64,000 nucleotides of DNA from Bradyrhizobium sp. CCBAU 51627 (GCF_028128765.1 NZ_LBJG01000089.1:151587-215586); one strand, 5' to 3'; positions 24,826-34,091 are shown, numbered from the stretch's first letter. The notes: generated by a model from the letters alone, not told the origin. A program made the numbers and translations.

Positions 24826-26508
24826 ATGCGCACGATCGCAAGATGTCTGGCGACGACGAGCCTGGTGCTGGTGACCGCGACGCTCGCCTCGCCCTCATGG
24901 GCCGCCGATGTGGACGCCACATCGGCCATCGACGCCGTCACCGTCTATCCCGATGGTGCCACTGTCACCCGCGTGATCGCGATCGACCTGGCCTCCGGCG
25001 ACAGCACTCTTGTTGCGAAGGATTTTCCGCTCTCGCTCGATCCGTCCTCGCTCCGCGTCGAGGGCGAGGCGGGCGCGAAGCTCACCATCGGCACCATCGA
25101 TGCCCGGCCGCCGCGCGCGGCGCCGCCGGTCAATCTGCCTGAGCTCGACAAGCGCATCGAGGCACTCAAGGACGAGCGCGCCGATCTGCAAGGCGCGATC
25201 GATGCGGCCGCCGCCCGGCGCAAATTCGCGCAGCATTTTGCCGAAGCGTCCCCCGCCGGCCTCGGCGAGAAAGGCGAGGCGCGCCCGATCACCGAGTGGC
25301 GGGCGGCTTTTACCGCCGTCGCTGAAGAAGTCGCGGCCGCCGACACCGCGATCCGTGATGCCGGGCGGAAACAGCGCGAGATCGATCGCCAGATCGCGCA
25401 GCTCGAAGCCGACCGATCCGCCAAGCCGCCGAGCAAGCTCGATGTGCGCATCGATGTCGCCGCCGCGGCCGCGACCAAGGCCACGCTGCGCGTGACCTAC
25501 GCCGTCCGCAACGCGCGCTGGCTCCCGCTCTATGACGCCCGGCTCGACACCGGCGCCAAGGACCGCAAGCCGCAGCTCGAGCTGGTTCGCCGTGCCGAGG
25601 TCACGCAATCGACCGGCGAAGATTGGTCGAACGTCACGCTCGGCGTCTCCACGGTCCATATCGCCCGCGGCGGCAGCGCGCCGGAGCTGGGCTCGCTGGT
25701 GGCGCAATATCCGCAGGTGCCGAAGCCGCTGGCGCCCGGTGCGGTCTCGGATCTGGCGCGGCCTGCTCCCGTCTTGCGTCAGATGCAGGCTCCGTCCTTC
25801 GCGGCCAAGGTCGCCGAAGCAGCCGAGCCGCGCGAGCGCGCCGACGAGCAGCAGGCGGCCGCCGAGATCGGTGACTTCCAGGCCACCTTCAAGATTCCTG
25901 GCCGGGTCAGCCTCGCGGCCGCCGAGGGCTCCAAGAGCCTGCGCATCGCTTCCATGAGCGTGCCCGCTGAGCTTGCGGTACGCGCCGCGCCGGTCGCAGA
26001 TCCCACCGCCTTCCTCGAAGCCAGCTTCAGGCAGACCGACGATACGACGCTACTGCCGGGCAAGGTCGCGATCTATCGTGATGGCATCTTCGTCGGCCGC
26101 GGCAAGCTGTCGGCATCGGCCAAGGACGCCATCGTGCGGCTCGGCTTCGGCGCCGACGACAAGGTCAGAATCGAGCGTGCGGTCCTGAAGCGCAACGAGG
26201 GCTCGGCCGGCGTTCTGGTCACGACCTCGAAGACTGACGAGCGCGCCTTCAAGACCACCATCCGCAATGGTCACGATTTCCCGATTCACATTTCGATCGA
26301 GGATCAGCTGCCGGTCAGCGAGGTTGAGGACATCGCGGTGGAGATGCTGCCCGCGACCACGCCGCCCACGGCGAAAGACATCCGCGACAAGCGCGGCGTG
26401 CTGGAGTGGTCGTTCGACGCCAAGCCCGGCGAGATCCGGGACATCAACTTCGCCTGGCGCGTCCGCTGGCCGAAGGACAAGAGCATGGTGATCGTGCCGT
26501 CGGGCTAG
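24826..26508 (+). CDS. DUF4139 domain protein (MuiA-like)
   Basis: The product is 560 aa with a signal peptide (LVLVTATLASPSWA-AD). A DUF4140-like N-terminal domain (VTVYPDGATVTRVIAIDL) leads into a coiled-coil stretch with RQIAQLEADR, then a DUF4139 domain over the C-terminal half ending GEIRDINFAWRVRWP. Proteins of this build are called mucoidy inhibitor A homologues, but their biochemical role is unknown. The ATG at 24826 follows CAGGGAGAAATTTTG. The gene stands alone. A convergent imperfect hairpin separates it from the ABC genes. Confidence 0.85.
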   Translation: MRTIARCLATTSLVLVTATLASPSWAADVDATSAIDAVTVYPDGATVTRVIAIDLASGDSTLVAKDFPLSLDPSSLRVEGEAGAKLTIGTIDARPPRAAPPVNLPELDKRIEALKDERADLQGAIDAAAARRKFAQHFAEASPAGLGEKGEARPITEWRAAFTAVAEEVAAADTAIRDAGRKQREIDRQIAQLEADRSAKPPSKLDVRIDVAAAAATKATLRVTYAVRNARWLPLYDARLDTGAKDRKPQLELVRRAEVTQSTGEDWSNVTLGVSTVHIARGGSAPELGSLVAQYPQVPKPLAPGAVSDLARPAPVLRQMQAPSFAAKVAEAAEPRERADEQQAAAEIGDFQATFKIPGRVSLAAAEGSKSLRIASMSVPAELAVRAAPVADPTAFLEASFRQTDDTTLLPGKVAIYRDGIFVGRGKLSASAKDAIVRLGFGADDKVRIERAVLKRNEGSAGVLVTTSKTDERAFKTTIRNGHDFPIHISIEDQLPVSEVEDIAVEMLPATTPPTAKDIRDKRGVLEWSFDAKPGEIRDINFAWRVRWPKDKSMVIVPSG

Positions 26509-26514
26509 GACTGA

Positions 26515-26556
26515 CTCTTCCTCATCTGCCGCGCGTGCGGGAAGATGGGAAAGAGA
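26515..26556. terminator. Imperfect hairpin between convergent genes
   Basis: CTCTTCCTCATCT and AGATGGGAAAGAG pair with two mismatches around a GC-rich centre, in the short gap between the DUF4139 gene and the convergent permease gene. It could act as a terminator in both directions. No clear T-run is present. Confidence 0.4.
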
Positions 26557-26562
26557 GAGTGG

Positions 26563-27462
26563 CTACTCCTTCACCGCGCCGGTAAGAGAAGACACGTAAT
26601 AGTCCACGAACAGCGAGTAGAAGATCGCAACCGGCAGCGAGCCGAGCAGCGAGCCCGCCATCAGCGCGCCCCACTGGTAGACGTCGCCGGTGACGAGCTC
26701 GGTCAGGATCGCGACCGGCACGGTCTTGTTGGCGCCGCTCTGGATGAAGGCGAGCGCATAGATGAACTCGTTCCACGACAGCGTGAAAGAGAAGATACCG
26801 GCCGAGATCAGGCCGGGCACCGCGAGCGGCAGCGTGATCCGGCGCAGGATCTGCAGCCGCGTCGCGCCGTCGACCAGCGCGCATTCCTCCAGCTCATAGG
26901 GGATCGACTTGAAATAGCCGATCAGGAGCCAGGTGCAGAACGGCACCAGGAAGGTCGGATAGACCAGGATCAGCGCCAGCGGCGAGTCGAACAGGCCGAA
27001 CTGCACGACGACTGTCGCGAGCGGAATGAACAGGATCGAGGGCGGCACCAGATAAGCGAGATAGATGCCGAGGCCGACATAGGGACTGCCGCGGAAGCGC
27101 AGGCGCTCGATTGCATAGGCCGCCAGCGTGCTCGCGATCAGCGACAGCGTGGTCGCGCCGATCGCCACCAGCATCGTCGTCCACAGCCAGCGCGGATAGG
27201 CGGTCTCGAACAGGAGGTGCTTGATGTGCGCCAGAGTCGGCGAGGTGATCCAGAACGGGTTGTGCTCCTTGTAGTTCATCAGCTCCGCGTTCGGTTTGAA
27301 CGAGGTGATCGCCATCCAGTAGAACGGAAACAGCAGGATCAGCACGAAGCAGCCGAGCGGCAGGTAGATCATCATCAGCCGGCGCAGCCCGGAATCCCAG
27401 GCCATGGTATCGGGTGCGGCCTTGGTGTCCGCGACGCGCGGTTGCGCGAGAGCGTCAGTCAT
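26563..27462 (-). CDS. MalG-type sugar ABC transporter permease
   Basis: The product is 299 aa with six predicted helices and the coupling loop ELEECALVDGATRLQILRRI. It is the last gene of the second sugar-type importer. The ATG at 27462 overlaps the upstream permease stop by eight bases. The sequence differs clearly from the MalG-type permease at 5022-5888, so the two importers are not recent duplicates. Confidence 0.88.
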   Translation of the reverse strand: MTDALAQPRVADTKAAPDTMAWDSGLRRLMMIYLPLGCFVLILLFPFYWMAITSFKPNAELMNYKEHNPFWITSPTLAHIKHLLFETAYPRWLWTTMLVAIGATTLSLIASTLAAYAIERLRFRGSPYVGLGIYLAYLVPPSILFIPLATVVVQFGLFDSPLALILVYPTFLVPFCTWLLIGYFKSIPYELEECALVDGATRLQILRRITLPLAVPGLISAGIFSFTLSWNEFIYALAFIQSGANKTVPVAILTELVTGDVYQWGALMAGSLLGSLPVAIFYSLFVDYYVSSLTGAVKE

Positions 27463-28411
27463 TGGCCTCTCCCTGCTGCCATTTGCGGCGTGCCAGGCCG
27501 AAATAGGAAAACAGCGTCGCGAACACCAGGAACGGGATCATTGACACTGCGATCGCCGCGCCCTCACCGAGCTCGCCGCCGGCGATGCCGCGCTGGAACG
27601 CGAGCGTCGCCAGCAAATGCGTCGAGTTGCCCGGCCCGCCGCGGGTAATGGCGTAGACCAGCTGGAAATCGGTGAAGGTGAAGATGATCGAGAAGGTCAT
27701 GACGATGGCGAGGATCGGCATCATCATCGGGAAGGTGATGTAGCGGAAGCGCTGCCACGAACTGGCGCCGTCCAGCATGGCGGCCTCGTAGAGCGAAGGC
27801 GAGATGGTCTGCAGGCCCGCCAGCAGCGAGATCGCGACAAAGGGAATGCCGCGCCAGATGTTGGCGGCGATCAGCGAGAAGCGCGCCGGCCAGGGCGAGC
27901 CGAGGAAGTCGATATTGGTCGACTTCCAGTGCAGCACGTCGACCAGCAGATAGGAGATGATCGAGAATTGGGGATCGTAGATCCACCAGAACGCCAGCGC
28001 CGACAGCACTGTCGGCACGATCCAAGGCAAGAGGATGATCGCGCGCAGCAGGCTCTTGAACGGGAAATGGTTGTTGAGCAGCAGTGCAAGCCAGAAGCCG
28101 AGCGCGAATTTCCCGAAGGTCGCGATACCAGTGTAGATCACGCTGTAGGACACCGCGCCCCACCACAAGGGATCGCTGAGCAGATACTGGAAATTATCGA
28201 GGCCGACGAAGATGCCTTTCTGGCCGATCGTGGTGTCGGTGAAGGCGAGCCAGATGCCGAGGCCGAGCGGGTAGGTCAGGAACACCGCGAGCAACCCGAT
28301 CGCGGGCGCAAGACACATCGCGATCAGAAACGGCTTGTAGTCGAACAGGCGGACAAGCCAGTTCGGTTGCCGCTGGGCCAGTACGGGAGAGGAGAGGGTG
28401 GTTACGGACAT
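27455..28411 (-). CDS. MalF-type sugar ABC transporter permease
   Basis: The product is 318 aa. The first helix region is FLIAMCLAPAIGLLAVFLTY, and the EAA loop is LYEAAMLDGASSWQRFRYIT. It forms the translocation pore with the next permease. The gene is preceded by an elaborate palindromic element that separates it from the binding-protein gene. No ATPase is encoded next to it. Confidence 0.88.
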   Translation of the reverse strand: MSVTTLSSPVLAQRQPNWLVRLFDYKPFLIAMCLAPAIGLLAVFLTYPLGLGIWLAFTDTTIGQKGIFVGLDNFQYLLSDPLWWGAVSYSVIYTGIATFGKFALGFWLALLLNNHFPFKSLLRAIILLPWIVPTVLSALAFWWIYDPQFSIISYLLVDVLHWKSTNIDFLGSPWPARFSLIAANIWRGIPFVAISLLAGLQTISPSLYEAAMLDGASSWQRFRYITFPMMMPILAIVMTFSIIFTFTDFQLVYAITRGGPGNSTHLLATLAFQRGIAGGELGEGAAIAVSMIPFLVFATLFSYFGLARRKWQQGEAND

Positions 28412-28444
28412 CGGGGCGTTGTCCTGTTCTAGAAAGTCACTCCA

Positions 28445-28568
28445 CCGTCATTGCGAGCGAAGCGAAGCGAAGCAATCCAGTCTGTCTCCACAGTGAAAGT
28501 CTGGATTGCTTCGTCGCATCAGTACAAAATTGCTTGGCAATTTTGTCACGAGCTCCTCGCAATGACGG
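28445..28568. repeat. Composite palindromic element in the binding-protein/permease gap
   Basis: Outer arms CCGTCATTGCGAG (28445-28457) and CTCGCAATGACGG (28556-28568) are perfect complements. Inside them lie a second pair GAAGCAATCCAG / CTGGATTGCTTC (28470-28481, 28501-28512) and a third hairpin ACAAAATTGC-TTG-GCAATTTTGT (28524-28546). Together they can fold into a stem enclosing two hairpins. The outer and middle arms resemble dispersed palindromic repeats common in Bradyrhizobium and other Rhizobiales. The left side also has a short GAAGC tandem. Confidence 0.75.
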
Positions 28569-28574
28569 CGCTTC

Positions 28575-29918
28575 TTACCTCTGCCGCCGGAAATACCGCT
28601 TGCAGCGCTGCTCGGCTTCGGCGGCCGCGGCTTCCGGCGTGGCCGCACCGGTCGCAACGGACGCGAACATCTGGATCAGCACGTAGTCGGCGCTGACGGC
28701 ACCGGTCGCCGTCGAGATCGGACCTTTGTAGCCGTCGTAATAGCTGCTGTTCATGGTGTCCTTGAAGATCGCGACCTTGGGATCACCTTTCCACACGGCG
28801 GCCTCCGCATAGGCGGCCAGCGGCTGCGCCCAATAGCCGGAATTGGCATTGAGCCACGGCTCGTACTGGTCCTTTTCCAGCATGTATTGCAGGAAGGCCT
28901 TTGCGGCGTTGGGATACTGGCTGTGCTTGAACACCATGGCGTTCAGCGTCAGGCCCGCCATCGGCGAGATCTTCGCCACGCCCTTCGGCAGGAATTGATG
29001 TTCGGTGTCGTCGGCGATCGCCTTGGTCGCCGGATCGTTCTTCAGCGAAAAATAGAGCGAGACGCCGTTGGCGGTCAGCGAAATCTCCTGTGCAGCATAG
29101 GCACGGTTGTTGCTGACGTCGTTCCACGACGTCGTGCCGGCGATGAAGGTCGGGTAGAGCTGCTTGACCCAGTTCAGCGCGGCGATCGTCTCCTTGCTGT
29201 TGATGGTGACATTGCCCTGTTCGTCCAGCAGGGCTGCGTTGTGCGACCACAGCGCCCAGTTGGCAAATCCGTTGCCGTCGCCTTTGGCGTTGCCGAGCGC
29301 GAAGCCCGCGGGCTTGCCGGCCTTCTGCAGCTTCTGGCAGAGATCGAGGATGCCGGCGTGCTCCTCGGGCACCTTATCGAAGCCGACCGATTTCAGGATC
29401 GATTTGCGGTAGACCAGCGGCCCGCCGGAGGCGCCGAACGGCAGGCCGATCCAGGTGTCGCTCTTGTTCTTCTTGCCGTAACGCTGTGCCAACGGCAGCC
29501 AGCCGCCATAGCGCTTGCCGACATAGTCGGCGACGTCGGTCAGCTCGATCAGTTTGTCGATATAGATGTGCGGTGCGTCGGAGAAGCCGATGATGATGTC
29601 GGGGCCGGCGCCTGAATTGGCGGTCACCGCGGTCTGCTGGTTGATGTCCTCCCAGCCGACGAAGTCGACCTTGACTTCGACGCCAGTCTCCTTGGTGAAT
29701 TTGGCCGCGTTGGCGCGGAAAACGTCCTCGTCGGCCTGGACGAAGCGCACCGGCCGCAGCATGCGCAGACTTGCGCCCTTCTCGATCGGCAGCTTCGGGG
29801 CGGGGACATCGGTGGCCTTGATTGCGGATTGAGCGTGCGCTGCAACACCCGTGGCAGCGACCGTTGCAGCGGACAGACCCAGCACCAAGGCATCACGACG
29901 TGTGATGTCGTTCCTCAT
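28575..29918 (-). CDS. Extracellular solute-binding protein, family 1, Tat-type signal
   Basis: The product is 447 aa. The N-terminus MRNDITRRDALVLGLSAAT has a twin-arginine motif followed by a hydrophobic stretch and AHAQS, suggesting Tat export and folding before secretion. The mature part is a family-1 binding domain (VKVDFVGWEDINQQTAV, GAGPDIIIGFSD). It supplies the permeases encoded downstream. The ligand is unknown. The next gene upstream in the same direction is a D-2-hydroxyacid dehydrogenase, which hints at a sugar acid or hydroxy acid. Confidence 0.86.
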   Translation of the reverse strand: MRNDITRRDALVLGLSAATVAATGVAAHAQSAIKATDVPAPKLPIEKGASLRMLRPVRFVQADEDVFRANAAKFTKETGVEVKVDFVGWEDINQQTAVTANSGAGPDIIIGFSDAPHIYIDKLIELTDVADYVGKRYGGWLPLAQRYGKKNKSDTWIGLPFGASGGPLVYRKSILKSVGFDKVPEEHAGILDLCQKLQKAGKPAGFALGNAKGDGNGFANWALWSHNAALLDEQGNVTINSKETIAALNWVKQLYPTFIAGTTSWNDVSNNRAYAAQEISLTANGVSLYFSLKNDPATKAIADDTEHQFLPKGVAKISPMAGLTLNAMVFKHSQYPNAAKAFLQYMLEKDQYEPWLNANSGYWAQPLAAYAEAAVWKGDPKVAIFKDTMNSSYYDGYKGPISTATGAVSADYVLIQMFASVATGAATPEAAAAEAEQRCKRYFRRQR

Positions 29919-30006
29919 CGGTTCCTCCCTATGATGTCTCCCTTCCCGGCGTTGATCGCCGGTGAAGGGCCGTTTCAGTCTTTCGGCGCGATTTGCACCG
30001 GCCGCC

Positions 30007-31050
30007 TTAGCTGTTGGGCCCGCGATCCATGCTGACGGGTTGCCAGCGGCGGAGCGCGGTGTCCTGCAGCACCGACGGATTGACGCAGCTTACCGGCCAC
30101 ATGCCCTGAAGCACCAGTGACAATTCGTAGCCCACCCGGCGCTTGCGCGCTTCGTCGAACCGTGCCGAGGCCGAGGCGACATGGGCGGTCAGCGTCACGT
30201 TTTCCATGCTCAGAATCGGGTTGTTGTGCGAGGGCGGTTCCTTCTCCAGCACGTCGAGCGCGGCGTGCGCGATCCATCCCTCCTGCAGCGCCTTGATCAG
30301 GCTTTCCTCGTCCACCGTGGCGCCGCGTCCCGTGTTGATGAAGATCGAGCCCTTCTTCATCTGCCGAAAATGCTTCTCGGTCAGCATGTGATGCACCTCG
30401 GGCCGGGCGGGTGCGTGCATCGACACGAAATCCGATTGCGACAGCACCTCGTTCAGCGTCGCCGGCATCACGCCGTGATCGTACATCAGCGTTTCCTGGA
30501 TGAAGGGATCGTAGGCCATCATGCGAAGGCCGAAGGGAGCCGCCCGCTTCGCCACAGCACGCGCGACGCGGCCGAACGAGATGAAGCCGAGCGTCTGGCC
30601 CATCAGCCGCGGAATCTTCAGCAGCGCCGGCCGGCCCTCGGCCCAGCGGCCGGTGCGCACCATCCTGTCTTGCTCCACCAGACGGCGGAAGCCGGCGAGC
30701 AGCAGCATCATGGCATGATCGGCGACCTCCTCGATGAAAGTGTCGGGGATGTTGGTCACCGGAATTCCACGGGCGGTGGCGGCCTTCACGTCGACGCTGT
30801 CGACGCCGACCGAGCCGAGCGTGATGACCTTGCAGTTCTGCAAGCTGTCGATGATAGTCTTTGAGATCGGGATGCCCTTGGCGTAGATCGCATCGGCATT
30901 CCTGGCGGCGGCGATGAACTCCGCCTCGTTGGCGGGCGCCTCGACGATCTCGGCATCAATCGGGTCGAGCGCCTCGCGCTCATAGGAATAATCGCTGCCC
31001 GCGACCGTGAAGCTCGCGCCCTTCGGCGTCACCACCCTGTATTTCGGCAT
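30007..31050 (-). CDS. D-2-hydroxyacid dehydrogenase (NAD-dependent)
   Basis: The product is 347 aa, reducing a 2-keto acid or oxidising a D-2-hydroxy acid. Family elements in order are the catalytic-domain start KYRVVTPKG, a Rossmann segment LMGQTLGFISFGRVARAVAKR with a GFISFG variant of the usual GxGxxG, the substrate Arg in INTGRGATVDEESL, the Glu in DVLEKEPP and a His in LTAHVASASARFDEA. The ATG at 31050 follows GGGAG. It lies upstream of the binding-protein gene on the same strand, about 90 bases away, and probably heads that operon. Confidence 0.85.
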   Translation of the reverse strand: MPKYRVVTPKGASFTVAGSDYSYEREALDPIDAEIVEAPANEAEFIAAARNADAIYAKGIPISKTIIDSLQNCKVITLGSVGVDSVDVKAATARGIPVTNIPDTFIEEVADHAMMLLLAGFRRLVEQDRMVRTGRWAEGRPALLKIPRLMGQTLGFISFGRVARAVAKRAAPFGLRMMAYDPFIQETLMYDHGVMPATLNEVLSQSDFVSMHAPARPEVHHMLTEKHFRQMKKGSIFINTGRGATVDEESLIKALQEGWIAHAALDVLEKEPPSHNNPILSMENVTLTAHVASASARFDEARKRRVGYELSLVLQGMWPVSCVNPSVLQDTALRRWQPVSMDRGPNS

Positions 31051-31250
31051 TTGCTGCTCCCGATTTGGTTTGTCGGTTCTTGTTGCGGCCCGCATCCTCG
31101 AGTGGGCCTTTGCGTCTTTTACGCGAAATCGGCGGGGCGGCGTACAATTCCCGGTTGGTGCCGGAGCGATTATTTGCCGCTTTTCGCGGGCGTCGTCCGG
31201 GCTTCTACGGAGGCGCGTAAGGAACTTGATAAGGGGTCGCCCACTAAAAA

Positions 31251-31264
31251 TTGATTCAAATCAA
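31251..31264 (+). promoter_or_regulatory. Perfect FNR-type palindrome upstream of a chemoreceptor gene
   Basis: TTGATTCAAATCAA is the canonical TTGAT-N4-ATCAA dyad. Its centre is about 45 bases upstream of the chemoreceptor ATG at 31303. That is too close for the usual -41 activator arrangement with a full leader, since the ribosome site GAGGAG would lie before the predicted start. Repression, or a start at another spacing, is therefore more likely. Confidence 0.6.
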
Positions 31265-31302
31265 AATGCCTGCGGTGTTGTTCCGCGTCATTCGAGGAGC
31301 CC

Positions 31303-32991
31303 ATGGTGAAGTTGAGCAATTTGAAGATCGTCCCAAAGCTGGGCATCCTTGTCGGCGTCACCTTGTTCGGCCTGTGCGTCTCCGGAGTGTTGGCCGCCTA
31401 TCTGATGAAGAGCGCCATGGTTGAGGCGCGCATCGACCAGACCAAGGCGATCGTCGATCTCGGTCGCAACTACGCCGCCGCTTTGAAGAAGCGCGTTGAT
31501 GCCGGCGAGCTGACGAAGGATGCGGCCATGGCCGAGCTTCGTCGCTACGGCAACGCCATGACCTACGACAACGGCTCGGGCTATCTGTTCGGCACGACCT
31601 ATGATGGCATCACCCAGCTTGCGCCCGATCCGAAGCAGATCGGGATGAACCGCATGGACGTCGTGACCAACGGTCGCAAGCTGTCGGTCGAGCTGATGGA
31701 GGGCGTCAAGGCCAATGGCTCGATCCTGTTGCACTATGAATATGTCAAGCCCGGTCAGCCAACGCCGGTCCGCAAGATCGGTTATGCCGTCGCCGTTCCC
31801 GGCTTCGACATGTATCTCGGCACCGGCGCCTATCTCGACGACATCGACGCCAAGATGAGCCCGGTGTTCTGGTCGCTTGGCCTTGCCATCCTCGCCATTC
31901 TCATCGTCGCCGGTAGCGTCGCCTGGATGATCGGTCGCAGCATCAGCCGTCCGCTGGCCCTGCTCGGCACCCGCATGAAGGACCTTGCCGACGGCAAGCT
32001 CGAGGGCGATATCCCCGGCGTCGGCCGCGGCGACGAGGTCGGCGCGATGGCTTCGACCGTCCAGATCTTCAAGGACAACGCCGTCCGCATTCGCGAGATC
32101 GAGAAGAGCGAGGCGGACGCGAAGGAGCGCGCCGCGGCGGAACGTCGTCGCGCCATGGAAGACATCGCCAACGATTTCGAACGCAGCGTCAACGGCATCG
32201 TCCGCTCGGTCTCCACGGCCGCGGCCGGCATGCAGTCCACGGCGCAGTCGATGACCGCGACCGCGAGCGATGCCTCCTCGCGTGCGGCGACGGTCGGCGC
32301 AGCCTCGCAGAAGGCCTCCGGCAATGTCGGCACGGTTGCGGCCGCCGCCGAGGAGTTGTCGAGCTCGGTTGCGGAAATCTCCCGCCAGGTGACGCGCTCG
32401 ACGGAAGTGGCGAGCCGCGCCGTCAGCGACGCCGAGCGTACCAACGCCACTGTGCAGGAGCTATCGACCGGCGCCGAAAAGATCGGTGAGGTGGTCAAGC
32501 TCATTCATTCGATCGCGGCGCAGACCAATCTGCTCGCGCTCAACGCCACCATCGAGGCGGCGCGCGCCGGTGAATCCGGCCGCGGCTTCGCCGTGGTCGC
32601 CTCCGAGGTCAAGGCACTGGCCAACCAGACCGCCAAGGCGACCGAGGAAATCTCCGCGCAAGTCGCGGCGATGCAGACCTCGACGAGCGATGCGGTCGCA
32701 GCGATCGGCGGCATCACCCAGACCATCGCCGAGATGAGCGAGATCACGGCTGGCATTTCAAGCTCGATCGAGCAGCAGGGCGAGGCGACCCGCGAGATCG
32801 CCCGCAACATCCAGTCGGTCGCCGCCGGCTCGAGCGAGATCAACGCGCATATCGGCAGCGTCACCTCGGCGGCGGAAGCGACCGGCACCGCGGCCGGCGA
32901 CGTGCTGACCAATGCCCGCGAGCTGGACCACCAGTCCGGCGCGCTGCGCAGCGCAGTGGACGGCTTCCTCGCCAAGGTGCGCGCGGCGTAA
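31303..32991 (+). CDS. Methyl-accepting chemotaxis protein with Cache sensor
   Basis: The product is 562 aa. Layout: transmembrane helix about 11-35, a periplasmic single-Cache (sCache_2-like) domain about 36-188 with YDNGSGYLFGTTYDG and GFDMYLGTGAYLDDID, a second helix about 189-212, HAMP, and a C-terminal signalling domain. The hairpin tip LLALNATIEAARAGESGRGF is diagnostic. It senses an extracytoplasmic ligand and controls flagellar motors through CheA/CheW. No che genes are adjacent. The ATG follows GAGGAGCCC. A perfect FNR-type palindrome just upstream suggests oxygen- or NO-linked expression. A strong terminator follows. Confidence 0.93.
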   Translation: MVKLSNLKIVPKLGILVGVTLFGLCVSGVLAAYLMKSAMVEARIDQTKAIVDLGRNYAAALKKRVDAGELTKDAAMAELRRYGNAMTYDNGSGYLFGTTYDGITQLAPDPKQIGMNRMDVVTNGRKLSVELMEGVKANGSILLHYEYVKPGQPTPVRKIGYAVAVPGFDMYLGTGAYLDDIDAKMSPVFWSLGLAILAILIVAGSVAWMIGRSISRPLALLGTRMKDLADGKLEGDIPGVGRGDEVGAMASTVQIFKDNAVRIREIEKSEADAKERAAAERRRAMEDIANDFERSVNGIVRSVSTAAAGMQSTAQSMTATASDASSRAATVGAASQKASGNVGTVAAAAEELSSSVAEISRQVTRSTEVASRAVSDAERTNATVQELSTGAEKIGEVVKLIHSIAAQTNLLALNATIEAARAGESGRGFAVVASEVKALANQTAKATEEISAQVAAMQTSTSDAVAAIGGITQTIAEMSEITAGISSSIEQQGEATREIARNIQSVAAGSSEINAHIGSVTSAAEATGTAAGDVLTNARELDHQSGALRSAVDGFLAKVRAA

Positions 32992-33011
32992 ATTTCCTGT
33001 TGAGCTGTGTA

Positions 33012-33040
33012 GGTGGGCAAGACGCATGCCCACCTTTTTC
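33012..33040 (+). terminator. Intrinsic terminator after the chemoreceptor gene
   Basis: AGGTGGGCA (33012-33020) and TGCCCACCT (33028-33036) form a perfect 9-bp stem with a 7-base loop. The right arm runs into TTTTT followed by CTTT. This is a textbook Rho-independent terminator, placed before the convergent transporter gene. Confidence 0.88.
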
Positions 33041-33062
33041 TTTCTGAGGTCGCCGTGCGGCG

Positions 33063-33998
33063 TTACTTCACCGCCGAACCCTGCCGCGAGGCAATGACGA
33101 CGCCAGCGAGCACCAGGGCGTAGCCGACCAGGTGGAACGGCTGCAGTCTTTCGCCGAGCAGCAGGATCGCCATCGCCGAGCCGAACACCGGCACCAGATG
33201 GAAGAACGGCGCGGCGCGGTTCGGGCCGATCAGCGCGACGCCGCGATTAAAGAAGAGATAGGCGAGCGTCGAAGGGAAGATCAGGATGTAGCCGAGCGTC
33301 ATCAGCGTCACGGCGTCGAATTGAATGACATTGCCCTGCCAAGCCTCCCAGATCGCCGTCGGCAGCAGCATCGTGGCGCCGCAGCAGGTGGTGAAGGACA
33401 GGAATGACAGCTGGTGGATCTTCGGCCGGCGCGGGATGAAGGCGGAGTAGAGCCCGAACGCCACCAGCGAGGAGGCGAACATGATGTCGCCTCTGTTGAA
33501 CGAGATACTCGCCAACGCCGCGAGATCGCCGCGCAGGATGATGATCAGCACGCCGATCAGCGAGATCGCGATCCCGGCAAGCTGCGCGCCCGTCAGCCGC
33601 ACGCCGAACAGCACCAGCGACCACAGCGCCACGAACAGGGGACCTGCCGACTGGATCAGCAGCGCGTTCAGCGCCTCGGTATATTGCATCGCCCAGTACG
33701 AGATCGCGTTGTTGAAGGCAAAGCCGACCAGCGACAGGAACAGCATCAAGGGCAGGCTCTTGCGTAACGCCGGCCAGTCGCGCTTCAGGTGGGGCCAGGC
33801 GAACGGCAGCAGGATCAGGAACACGCCGAACCAGCGGATCGTGGTGACCGTCAATGGCGGCACATGCGCGCCGACGTGACGCGCGAGCACGATGTTGCCG
33901 GCCCAGAACAGCGAACTGAGGCTCAGCAGAAGATAGGGCTGGTTGTTGAGCCAACTGGCGGGATTCGTGGCCGGTGGCGCAGGCGAAGCGATCGTCAT
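33063..33998 (-). CDS. EamA/DMT-family transporter (paralogue 1)
   Basis: The product is 311 aa with ten predicted helices in two EamA repeats. Motifs include LLSLSSLFWAGNIVLARHVG in the first repeat and PSTLAYLFFNRGVALIGPNRAAPFFH in the second. The ATG at 33998 was chosen. A GTG at 34040 would add 14 polar residues. It is clearly paralogous to the transporter at 34480-35415: the two share YLLLS, QSAxPLxVALWSLV and NRAAPFFHxVPVFGS. The exported compound is unknown; many EamA proteins export amino acids or metabolites. Confidence 0.85.
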   Translation of the reverse strand: MTIASPAPPATNPASWLNNQPYLLLSLSSLFWAGNIVLARHVGAHVPPLTVTTIRWFGVFLILLPFAWPHLKRDWPALRKSLPLMLFLSLVGFAFNNAISYWAMQYTEALNALLIQSAGPLFVALWSLVLFGVRLTGAQLAGIAISLIGVLIIILRGDLAALASISFNRGDIMFASSLVAFGLYSAFIPRRPKIHQLSFLSFTTCCGATMLLPTAIWEAWQGNVIQFDAVTLMTLGYILIFPSTLAYLFFNRGVALIGPNRAAPFFHLVPVFGSAMAILLLGERLQPFHLVGYALVLAGVVIASRQGSAVK

Positions 33999-34091
33999 GG
34001 GCGTCGCTTGCGACCTTGCGCCGGATTGCCGTCGTGACACAAGTCACGCCGCTGCAATGCTACAATGCAGGCAGGACCAGAGGAGGTGCCA

